Positions 1-7,200 of a DNA stretch of 10,351 bases are shown piece after piece. This stretch comes from Planctomycetota bacterium (lineage in GTDB: Bacteria > Planctomycetota > UBA11346), in assembly GCA_024641365.1 (NCBI GenBank), contig JAHEDF010000101.1, positions 1-10,351 of the forward strand, in the 5' to 3' direction. Numbering within the stretch: position 1 is the first letter of the stretch; each line of letters begins with the position of its first letter. Under the pieces are notes generated by a model. That model did no database searches, was not told the origin of the DNA, and worked only from the letters and a program-made list of their open reading frames with translations. Position numbers and translations under genes: made by a program.

Positions 1-474
1 AGCGACAATGCGTAAATGTGGAAAACGTTGTTGTAATACTTGCTCCGCCACGGCTCCGGCAGCAACGCGTCCAACCGTTTCGCGCGCAGATGAACGACCG
101 CCGCCTTGCCATGCACGAATACCATATTTTGCATCGTAGCCAAAGTCTGCATGACTTGGTCTGTAAACATGGTGCCAATCGTCATAACTGGATGAACGCT
201 GATCTTTATTGCGAACCACTAAACAAATTGGCGAACCGAGTGTCAGTCCAGTTTCTTGATCGAGTCCGGAAAGTGCCTCAACGATGTCAGCTTCATCACG
301 TGGTGTAACCAAGTTACTTTGCCCGGGCCGACGACGTGATAGGAACGCTTGTACCGCAGCGAGATCGAGCGGAATGCGAGGCGGACAACCATCAATAACA
401 CACCCAACCGCAGGCCCATGCGATTCGCCGAAGGTCGTTACACGAAATGAAGCGCCGAAGGTATTGGCTGGCAT
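1..474 (-). CDS. aroC: Chorismate synthase, N-terminal 158 residues (runs off left edge)
   Basis: AroC converts 5-enolpyruvylshikimate-3-phosphate to chorismate, the last shikimate-pathway step, using reduced FMN in the cytoplasm. The reverse strand reads [20 protein letters not shown] at the start. Family landmarks follow in order: GESHG at residues 16-20, RRRPGQS at 47-53, RPSHAD at 105-110 and GGRSSARET at 124-132. These carry the His and Arg residues used for substrate and flavin binding. The [14 protein letters not shown] wording is closer, from memory, to cyanobacterial and plastid enzymes than to the RPGHADYT of E. coli. The family is about 360-400 residues, so more than half lies outside the window. 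The ATG at 474-472 is the natural family start. No Shine-Dalgarno precedes it, and a promoter lies immediately upstream (480-509). The gene is divergent from speD. Identity is very secure. Confidence 0.97.
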   Translation of the reverse strand, partial: MPANTFGASFRVTTFGESHGPAVGCVIDGCPPRIPLDLAAVQAFLSRRRPGQSNLVTPRDEADIVEALSGLDQETGLTLGSPICLVVRNKDQRSSSYDDWHHVYRPSHADFGYDAKYGIRAWQGGGRSSARETVGRVAAGAVAEQVLQQRFPHLRIVA

Positions 475-479
475 GAGTG

Positions 480-509
480 GTTATATTCTTGTTTAGCGGC
501 TGATGTCCA
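480..509 (-). promoter_or_regulatory. Predicted sigma70-type promoter of aroC, probably leaderless
   Basis: On the minus strand TGGACA (509-504) is five of six to the -35 consensus, the spacer is 18 bases, and TATAAC (485-480) is five of six to the -10 consensus. Only five bases separate the -10 box from the aroC ATG, so transcription would be expected to begin at or within a base or two of the A of the start codon. That fits the lack of a ribosome binding site. Inferred from sequence only. Confidence 0.55.
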
Positions 510-542
510 GACCACGTGTGGGCAAATTCTCGAAAGGTTAAC

Positions 543-587
543 TTGCTCAAGCAACAATTTTGCTTAACACCCCGCCTTCGCTATGGG
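543..587 (+). promoter_or_regulatory. Possible speD control region with short inverted repeat
   Basis: This part of the 163-base aroC/speD divergent spacer holds a small inverted repeat, TTGCT-CA-AGCAA (543-554). It is followed by a weak promoter-like pair: TTGCTT (560-565), a 16-base spacer, and TATGGG (582-587). Matches to consensus are only partial. No other gene is visible in the spacer. Confidence 0.2.
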
Positions 588-637
588 ATGCATAGGCTTC
601 CCGAGTCACCCGTACGTTGCAAGAAAGATGAACTGCG

Positions 638-1447
638 ATGGGCAAAAAGTTCAAAAAGATCAAACTCGATGGCTTCAATAATCTTACAAAATCACTCAGC
701 TTTAACCTTTATGATGTCTGTTACGCTCGTAATGCTGGAGAGCGTCAAGATTATCTGCGATATATTGATGAAGAATATAACGCTTCGCGTTTGAATCAAA
801 TTTTGACGGAAGTGACTAATATTATTGGTGCTAATATTTTAAATGTGGCTCGTCAGGATTATAATCCGCAAGGCGCGTCTGTGACAATGTTAATTAGTGA
901 AGAACCAGTTGACCAAGATCCCGAAAATAAAGAAGCACCAGGCCCATTACCAGAAGCAGTAGTAGCTCATTTAGATAAAAGCCACATTTGCGTGCACACG
1001 TATCCGGAATCACATCCCTATAGTGGCATAGCCACATTCCGTGCGGATATTGACGTATCTACGTGTGGAAAGATTTCTCCACTCCAAGCATTAAATTATT
1101 TAATACACAGCTTTGATTCGGACGTCTTGTCAATTGACTATCGTGTACGTGGATTCACTCGCGACATTGAAGGCACGAAACATTATATAGATCATAAAAT
1201 GACATCGATTCAGAAGTTTATATCAAAAGAAATATTAAACCAATACGTTGCTGTTGATGTCAACAATTACCAAGAAAAATTATTCCACACCAAAATGATG
1301 CGTAGCTCGGTAGATTTAGATCGCTACCTATTTGGCGGAACAGCGAAAGAAAAACTAAAAACTAAACGTGAACGTGAACGTGTTGAACATCGTTTGTATG
1401 AAGAAATTCAAGAAATTTTCTACGGTCGTAATATCGACGAAAACTAA
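638..1447 (+). CDS. speD: S-adenosylmethionine decarboxylase proenzyme, SpeD class (E. coli type)
   Basis: SpeD decarboxylates S-adenosylmethionine to supply the aminopropyl donor for spermidine synthesis. The 269 residues closely match the long gamma-proteobacterial class (about 264 residues), not the short SpeH class of about 120. Recognisable blocks are [11 protein letters not shown] (12-22), [14 protein letters not shown] (62-75), [16 protein letters not shown] (77-92), [18 protein letters not shown] (110-127) and [12 protein letters not shown]. The proenzyme should self-cleave between Lys114 and Ser115 (codon 980-982), with Ser115 becoming the pyruvoyl cofactor. The ATG at 638 fits the family N-terminus, and a weak AAGAAAG lies about 11 bases upstream. 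Another ATG at 628 is out of frame. No spermidine synthase (speE) or arginine/ornithine decarboxylase gene is in the window. The gene ends 27 bases before a strong terminator hairpin. Confidence 0.97.
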   Translation: MGKKFKKIKLDGFNNLTKSLSFNLYDVCYARNAGERQDYLRYIDEEYNASRLNQILTEVTNIIGANILNVARQDYNPQGASVTMLISEEPVDQDPENKEAPGPLPEAVVAHLDKSHICVHTYPESHPYSGIATFRADIDVSTCGKISPLQALNYLIHSFDSDVLSIDYRVRGFTRDIEGTKHYIDHKMTSIQKFISKEILNQYVAVDVNNYQEKLFHTKMMRSSVDLDRYLFGGTAKEKLKTKRERERVEHRLYEEIQEIFYGRNIDEN

Positions 1448-1466
1448 GTGGGCATAATTGCACATC

Positions 1467-1500
1467 AAAAAAAAGGCGGCCTGTTTTAGGCCGCCTTTTT
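1467..1500. terminator. Bidirectional rho-independent terminator
   Basis: A perfect 8-bp GC-rich stem, GGCGGCCT (1475-1482) with AGGCCGCC (1488-1495), closes a GTTTT loop. Eight A's flank it on the left (1467-1474) and five T's on the right (1496-1500). Read rightward it ends speD; read leftward the A run becomes a U run and ends the convergent 201-residue gene whose stop is at 1525. Confidence 0.93.
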
Positions 1501-1524
1501 ACTTATAACTAAATAGATTATGGC

Positions 1525-2130
1525 TTATTCAGCAGGCTTTTCAGCTGCCGGTTGTTCGCTTGTTACTGGTGCTTCAGCCGCTGATGTGGCTTCAGCAGGA
1601 GCATCTTCGGCTTTTTTCTTTTTAGCAAAGCGAGGGGGTGGATTACCCTTCAATACAAATGGTGCACCAGGCTCTAATACTTCGGCTTTGGTTGGCGCAA
1701 CCTTCAGGATATTTTCAATATCTTCGCAAGTGAAGCCGGTGGCCATTTTAAAATGAACGCCAATTTTTTTCTCGCCACCAAGTTCTTCGTATTTAATCCA
1801 GATAATATGAGCACTTTGGGTTAGTTCAAAAGGCGTGGTCACCCATAAGGTATAGCGATGTTCAGCATTTTGCGCACGAATAATACAGACAAAATCTCGA
1901 TGCGAATCAGGCGTTACTTCTAACTCCATTGCTTTTGCCAAGTGATTCATGGCTTGGCGTGCATTTTCAGAGGTCAAAGTGGCGCGTTCTTGTTGCAGGA
2001 AGGACATCTCATAGGTGCCAATACTCAAACGACACAGCGTTTTGGTGGTGGCAGCATTGATGTTTGTTCCGATAACGACTTTAAGATCTCGTTCTGGAAA
2101 ATTGGCGTATTTAACTTTTTTATCAGGCAT
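1525..2130 (-). CDS. Unrecognised 201-residue protein with Lys patch and Ala/Glu/Pro-rich tail
   Basis: I do not recognise this family. Residues 1-165 look like a compact soluble alpha/beta domain: short hydrophobic strands (LKVVIGTN, DFVCIIRA, YTLWVTT, HIIWIKYEEL, KIGVHFKMA) alternate with an acidic helix near TCEDIENILKVA (134-145). Residues 165-201 are low complexity, with PPPRFAKKKK followed by a tail rich in Ala, Glu and Pro, probably disordered. There is no signal peptide or membrane segment. Tails of this kind occur on bacterial ribosome- or nucleic-acid-associated proteins, but that gives no function here. Coding is supported by uninterrupted length, a good stop next to a strong terminator, and a promoter-like TATAAC box 7 bases before the ATG. 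There is no Shine-Dalgarno. The gene follows the methyltransferase by 77 bases on the same strand but may have its own promoter. Confidence 0.8.
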   Translation of the reverse strand: MPDKKVKYANFPERDLKVVIGTNINAATTKTLCRLSIGTYEMSFLQQERATLTSENARQAMNHLAKAMELEVTPDSHRDFVCIIRAQNAEHRYTLWVTTPFELTQSAHIIWIKYEELGGEKKIGVHFKMATGFTCEDIENILKVAPTKAEVLEPGAPFVLKGNPPPRFAKKKKAEDAPAEATSAAEAPVTSEQPAAEKPAE

Positions 2131-2137
2131 GGGAGGG

Positions 2138-2165
2138 GTTATAGGAAACGTTACGAACGCTACAA
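2138..2165 (-). promoter_or_regulatory. Predicted promoter of the 201-residue gene, probably leaderless
   Basis: On the minus strand TATAAC (2143-2138) is five of six to the -10 consensus and lies 7 bases before the ATG at 2130. A weak -35, TTGTAG (2165-2160), sits 16 bases upstream. The -10 and its distance to the start codon mirror the aroC promoter, which raises confidence a little. Confidence 0.4.
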
Positions 2166-2207
2166 CCCCCTGCGCTGGAGAGAGGTAGCAGTGAATGCAA
2201 CGCTATT

Positions 2208-2813
2208 TTAACCGCGTTGGCCCATGTGCGTACAGCGAATCAGGGTGTATTGCTTCCGTCTTCTAACGCTGATTTGCAGTCCTGCGGAAGCAAAATGTCT
2301 TGCCAATTTGAGTTCAAGTGTGTGCCGGGGGTCACTTAATAAGCAGATCCCGTCAAATGCTAAATGGCTCTGAATAGTTGAAGCCAAGATGTCAATATTG
2401 TTGGCGCGGTAGAGTAAGTCTCCGCCTACAATAATATCATAGGCGTGCTGCTCAGAATCGGAGACCAGAGTTCCCCACGCATGGTGAAATACTTTTACGA
2501 CAGGCGTTAATTGATTATGTGCAATTATGCGTGACACGTAATCACAAACTATGGGGCTTCCGTCTGAAAAATGGACAATGGAAGCCCCTAATTGCAGCGC
2601 TGTAAAACCAAGAATGCCCTGACCACAACCGAGATCTAAAACACGTTTATCATGACAAGAAATAATGGTCGATAATTCGTGTGCTAATGCGACGCCAGCT
2701 GGCCAGGAATAAGCACCAGTTACATCCTCGCTTTCGTCGCGAGCGAGCGAAAAATCGGGCCCATCGATTGGTAACGACATGCCATTAAGATGCACTGGCC
2801 AACGATGCGGCAC
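2208..2813 (-). CDS. Class I SAM-dependent methyltransferase, METTL21/Methyltransf_16-like
   Basis: The 201 residues form a compact Rossmann methyltransferase. Motif I is VLDLGCGQG (58-66), the acidic ribose-binding position is in FSDGS (82-86), and the motif-IV region is DIIVGGDLLYR (126-136). The stretch TGAYSWPAGVALAHEL (32-47) before motif I is typical of the Methyltransf_16 family, known for eukaryotic and some bacterial protein-lysine methyltransferases; LLSDPRHT (158-165) also fits. The substrate cannot be told from sequence. The start used is GTG at 2813, 18 bases after the moxR stop; an in-frame ATG at 2780 (residue 12) is the alternative. Neither has a clear ribosome binding site. 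The short gap to moxR suggests co-transcription and possibly coupled translation. Confidence 0.88.
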   Translation of the reverse strand: MPHRWPVHLNGMSLPIDGPDFSLARDESEDVTGAYSWPAGVALAHELSTIISCHDKRVLDLGCGQGILGFTALQLGASIVHFSDGSPIVCDYVSRIIAHNQLTPVVKVFHHAWGTLVSDSEQHAYDIIVGGDLLYRANNIDILASTIQSHLAFDGICLLSDPRHTLELKLARHFASAGLQISVRRRKQYTLIRCTHMGQRG

Positions 2814-2831
2814 GCTACTATCAATTAATAA

Positions 2832-3869
2832 TTAGCCATTGGTCGATAAGGCTTGGGCAACCATTGGATCATTTTCTAAATCGCTGGTTGGTAATTTCAC
2901 TAAGCCAATAATGCGATCAATAATACTGTCGGCGGTCATGCCTTGCGCTTCAGCCTCGTAACTCGCATGGAGACGATGGCGCAGTACCGGTTTTGCCATG
3001 GCTTTAATATCATCGATCGAAACAAAGGTACGGCCGTGTAACGTTGCGCGTGCCTTGGCGCTTAGAACTAATGCTTGTCCTGCGCGTGGTCCGCCACCCC
3101 ATTGCAATAAATTAGCAATATCGGCTAAGCCGCCTTCATGTACTGGACGCGTAGCACGAACGATAGCCAAAGCGTATCGTAAAATGCCTTCTGCTACTGG
3201 CGTATCGCGTACTAATTTTTGTAATGATAATAATGTATCGCCTTCAAGCACGGCTTCTGCTTGTGCTTTAGCGGATCCGGTGGTGCGACGAATAACTTCG
3301 AGTTCGTCAGTCTCTGTTGGATAACCGACAACAATTTTTAATAAGAAACGGTCAAGTTGTGCTTCAGGCAGCGGATAAGTACCTTCTTGTTCAATGGGAT
3401 TTTGTGTGGCCAAAACAAAGAAGGGATTTGGCAGGGGGCGACGTTGACCACCGGCGGTTACTTGGCGCTCTTGCATCGCTTCTAATAAAGCGGCCTGTGT
3501 TTTAGGGGGCGTACGATTAATTTCGTCGGCCAAAATAACGGAGGCAAATATTGGACCGGGCAAGAAAACTAATTCACGCGTACCACTCGTTTTGTCTTCG
3601 CGAATAACTTCAGTGCCAGTTATGTCTGCTGGCATTAAATCTGGGGTAAATTGAATGCGATTAAATGACAGTCGTGTGGCTGAAGCCAACGTGCTGATCA
3701 GCAAAGTTTTTGCTAAACCAGGAACGCCTTCTAATAACGCATGACCACCAGCAGCAAAGGCTACCAAGGTTTGCTCAATAACATCGTTTTGTCCAACAAT
3801 TACTTTTGCCAATTCGCTTTTCAGTTGCGCGGCGGCTTGAATGGCCTGTTCTCGTGTCATGTCGGACAT
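2832..3869 (-). CDS. moxR: MoxR-family AAA+ ATPase
   Basis: MoxR proteins are cytoplasmic AAA+ ATPases thought to act as chaperones that remodel or activate partners, often vWA-domain or envelope proteins. The 345 residues show the family order: VIVGQNDVI (23-31), Walker A GVPGLAKT (48-55), FTPDLMPADITG (74-85), Walker B VILADEINR (111-119), sensor-1 region LATQNPIEQEGTYPLPEAQ (153-171) and QLDRFLLK (171-178). The C-terminal lid contains LSAKARATLHGR and the VLRHRL motif. The reading frame is open up to a TTG at 3944, but I start at ATG 3869 because GAGGAG sits 6 bases upstream and MSDMTREQAIQAA fits the family N-terminus. The usual partners (DUF58, vWA BatA/BatB, transglutaminase) are absent. 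Downstream is the methyltransferase; divergent upstream is the giant membrane protein. Confidence 0.96.
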   Translation of the reverse strand: MSDMTREQAIQAAAQLKSELAKVIVGQNDVIEQTLVAFAAGGHALLEGVPGLAKTLLISTLASATRLSFNRIQFTPDLMPADITGTEVIREDKTSGTRELVFLPGPIFASVILADEINRTPPKTQAALLEAMQERQVTAGGQRRPLPNPFFVLATQNPIEQEGTYPLPEAQLDRFLLKIVVGYPTETDELEVIRRTTGSAKAQAEAVLEGDTLLSLQKLVRDTPVAEGILRYALAIVRATRPVHEGGLADIANLLQWGGGPRAGQALVLSAKARATLHGRTFVSIDDIKAMAKPVLRHRLHASYEAEAQGMTADSIIDRIIGLVKLPTSDLENDPMVAQALSTNG

Positions 3870-3875
3870 GTGGAG

Positions 3876-3881
3876 CTCCTC
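3876..3881 (-). promoter_or_regulatory. Shine-Dalgarno site that fixes the moxR start
   Basis: On the minus strand GAGGAG (3881-3876) is followed by six bases and ATG at 3869. It is the best ribosome binding site in the window and argues against the upstream TTG at 3944 as the start. Confidence 0.8.
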
Positions 3882-4103
3882 GGAAGCGACGGAAAGATGC
3901 GTCTGAATGTGGCGAAAGAATTGGTGGTGAAGTGGTGATGACAAGGGTCAGCTGCACAGCAATCCGCGCGGTGCCATAGTCGGTGCTCTCATATTTGGTG
4001 TCACTTTTACCTGCAGAGCGGTAGTGAGTCGTTCATTTGGTAAGCGTTTTGCGATAACTAGCGTCTGCTATTCAGGCACGTGCGATGCATGGAGGTAGTA
4101 AGA

Positions 4104-4136
4104 ATGCATGCTGTAGCTGGACCCTGCAGCCGCTAA
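4104..4136 (+). CDS. Possible 10-residue leader ORF (speculative)
   Basis: GGAGG (4091-4095) lies 8 bases before an ATG at 4104 that opens a ten-codon frame, MHAVAGPCSR, ending in TAA at 4134-4136. It is the only strong Shine-Dalgarno in the intergenic region and is out of frame with the large gene. It could be a regulatory leader peptide or chance; nothing in its composition suggests an attenuator. Confidence 0.12.
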   Translation: MHAVAGPCSR

Positions 4137-4193
4137 TTCTAGCATACGCCAACTCACTTGCCCAGGTATGGCACGTCCAACTGTGCCGGGCAT

Positions 4194-4199
4194 GAAAGG
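4194..4199 (+). promoter_or_regulatory. Ribosome binding site favouring start at 4207
   Basis: GAAAGG (4194-4199) is followed by 7 bases and ATG at 4207. The upstream in-frame ATG at 4168 has AGG only one base before it, too close to work, and the ATG at 4192 has none. Confidence 0.5.
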
Positions 4200-4206
4200 C
4201 TTCACC

Positions 4207-7200
4207 ATGGATGTACACGGCTTTCTTGCCCATCTCCGCAGCCGCTTACGTCGCGTATTGGTATTGGATGGTGTAGCCATGCTCGTGGTGTTGGTCATTA
4301 GTGGCATTGTCGTAGCAATTGCATTGGATTACATGTGGACGGCGCCAGCAGTTATCAGATTTATTTTTCTAGCGGCAGTCATTTTAATTGTGGGCATTAC
4401 CTGCCATCGACGTTTGTTACGTCCGCTTGGTCGGAAAATGGATGATTACACCTTGGCTCAATTGGCAGAGCGCCGCATGCCCACCTTGGATGGTCGTTTA
4501 TTAACCAAAGTAGATGGCATTGAGATGGGCGAAGAAGAATTAGTTATTCTTCGCGAACATTTAGCGCCAGGCATGGTGTCAGAATTAGTGCCAGCAAAAG
4601 CCTTACCTGGGCGATTAGTTTTAGCGCTCAGTGCATTTGCATTTGTCATTGGTGTCGCAATTCTATTTCCACAATTTGCCAGTGATGGCATGAAACGTTT
4701 TTTAATGCCTTTTGGCAGCACCGAATGGGAGCGCCATAGTCGCATTACAGGACAATTAGATCGCGTAGTGGTAGCAGAAGATGAACCGGTTGTGGTGCGT
4801 CTTCGTCGTGAAGTAGGACCATCCGCGCCTATGCAATTAAGTTGGCGACCAGTAAGTGAACATGGTTCAGCACCCGAATCACGCATGTTGAGCGGGCTAT
4901 CTGGACCGTGGTCACAAACACTGAATTTATCTTTAGGTAATTATCGTATCATTGCTGAATCCGGTGATGCCGTTCCTTTGCGTTTAAATGCTTTTGTAGT
5001 TCGTCGACCAGAATTATCTACGATTACCGCAACGTTGACGCCTCCAGCTTACACAAAATTACCACCATTGCCGCTGCAGACATTGGCATGCACGGCATTG
5101 CCAGGAAGCACCTTGGATTTTTCAGTTGGCTTAGCTTTCGACAAAGAGCGAAAATTAACCGCAGCTGATGTGCTCTTTAATAATAAAACAATTACCACAT
5201 CACGTGATGGTACAACATTAAAAGGGAATATGACTATTTCCTCTGGCGGCGTTATGCATATCGAAGTCGCTGACCAAGATGGCATTGGCATGTTACCACC
5301 TCCGAAATTCACTTTAGTATTGGGTGAAGATCGCAAACCGTTAGTGTCATTAAAAGGACCACGCACGAAAGAAACGGTCACTCTACGTGCTCGTTTAGCT
5401 GTTCAAGTTAATGCGAGCGATGACTATGGCTTAGCAAAATTAGCATTACGCGGTTCGACTTATGCACCAATTACCACGAACGATAACGCACAGCCTGAAA
5501 ATAATGAAAAGCCAAGTCGCGAATTAGTAGCACCTTTTTCTGATATTAATGGGCAAAAAGCAACTGAGCGTCAATCAACCATTATTATTGCCGATATGGC
5601 AGCTGAGGGCGATCGCATTGTTCTGCATGGTTTAGCAGAGGATGCCAATGATGTCACTGGACCAGGCAAAGGTGAAAGCCAGCCCATTGAATTACGGGTG
5701 GTCACAGAAACGGAATTACGCCAAGAATTAGACCGTTTATTAATTGAAGCTCGTGATCGCGTGGTACAAGCGCGCGATGAAATTGCCCAGGGATTATCAA
5801 AGCCAGATCGTTTAGTCGTAGCGAGTCGCGCGGCGACCATGGCCTCAAATCGAGCCGGAGAAATATTATCACAAGTAACACGTCGTTGGGGTGAAAACCA
5901 ATTACCAGCAGAACAAGGGCAGCCAATAAATGAGGCCGACGATCTGGTAAACAAACAAGCGCTCGCACGATTAGCGGAAGCCGTACGCGGACAAGAAGCT
6001 CCTGCGCGCAAGGCCGATGCCGATTTAGCTAAGGCAGAAGCCTTATTGAATGGCCTATTACAAGAAGGCGACTTAACGCGCGTCTTGGCGAGTTTAATTG
6101 ACCGCCAACGTAGCTTAGGTGAAGAAAGCCGAGGTTTTGTTCGTGATCATTTAACCAAGCCGTTAGATGAAGCCGCAAAAGCTCGCCAAGCTAATTTAGC
6201 ACAGCGCCAACAAGAATTATCAGATCAAGTGAAAGAAGTTGAACGCCGTATTTTATCCTCAAACAGCCCCCAATTAGAAGAGTCCCGTCAATTAGTGCGC
6301 AGTGCTACGCCCGCAGATCAATTACATCAAGCGGCAAAAGAATTAGGTTCTGAACGTGAACGCCCACAAGCGATTCCACGACAAGAAACATCATTAAAAA
6401 CGTTAGAAAAACTATTGGAACAATTACGTGGTAATGATGCGAATGCACAACTCGCAGCAAAGGCGGGCGAATTGGCTGCTCGTCAAGAAGCCGTGGTCAG
6501 AAAATTAGAAGCTGGTGAAGATCCGAAATCATTACAAAAAGAACAAGATGACCTGAAAAAAGACACCGAACAGTTAGGTAAACAATTAGATAAACAACCC
6601 GACAAGCAAAAGAAGGCCAATGCTGCCACGCAATCACAAGGCGCAGCATCAAAAGCCATGAGTAAGGGTAATAGCTCTGAATCAAGTCGAGAAGGAAGCG
6701 CAGCGGCGCAAATGCTTCGTGCCTTACAAGATGAATTACAGCCAAAGGATAAACAAGAGAATGAAGATAAAAAAGACGAGAAAAAATCACCCGATGTTTT
6801 GAAGTTATTAAAGGAATTACACAAGGAACAATTATCCATTTTAGCGGATAGCACCGTTGTACATTTACGTGTTGGTGATGGCGAATTAGATTTCGCGGCT
6901 AACCGCGAAATCCCGGTCATTGCCGAGCGGGAATCAGATATATTACTACGTTTGCGTGAAGAGGGCATGAAAGAATTAGATCAAATGCCCATTGCGAAAT
7001 TAGCCTTGCAACGCGTGGCAACCGCAGTCGAAGCAGCAAGTACCTATTTAGAACAACCAGCTTTAGGAAACCGAGGTATACGTCTCGAAAAAATCGCACT
7101 GCACGAATTTGACCGATTAATTAAAATTGTTGCCAACATGCCGAAACCAGAAGAAATGGAAAAGAGTCAAGGAGGCGGTGGCGAAGGTGGACAAAAACCA

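Larger units (their letters stand above)
3870..4206. other. Divergent moxR / giant-protein intergenic region (337 bases)
   Basis: There is no convincing gene here. The region should carry promoters for both leftward moxR and the rightward pair. Candidate elements are weak: rightward TTCATT (4032-4037), 17 bases, TAACTA (4055-4060); a rightward TAGCAT at 4140-4145; and a leftward CTGCAG-like -35 with TATGAG around 3980-4015. The word ATGCATG occurs twice, at 4085-4091 and 4104-4110, flanking a GGAGG. The region is more GC-rich than the coding sequence to its right. If the large gene starts at 4168 rather than 4207, the region is 298 bases. Confidence 0.5.

Noticed and set aside
18..308. Rightward open frame of 96 codons
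   Set aside because: Lies antisense to clearly conserved aroC.
2131..2207. GGGGTT/AACCCC inverted repeat between the methyltransferase and the 201-residue gene, considered as a terminator
   Set aside because: The loop is long and no T run follows on the minus strand; it overlaps the promoter-like elements instead.
3870..3944. 25-residue N-terminal extension of MoxR from a TTG
   Set aside because: It starts at a rare codon, and a strong ribosome site plus the family N-terminus point to ATG 3869.
4458..4886. Leftward 142-codon frame inside the giant gene
   Set aside because: Antisense to a continuous long coding frame; composition is a shadow with no recognisable domain.
6483..6968. Leftward 161-codon Ser/Cys-rich frame
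   Set aside because: Shadow of the Lys/Gln/Asp-rich coiled coil, whose codons read as Ser, Phe and Leu on the other strand.
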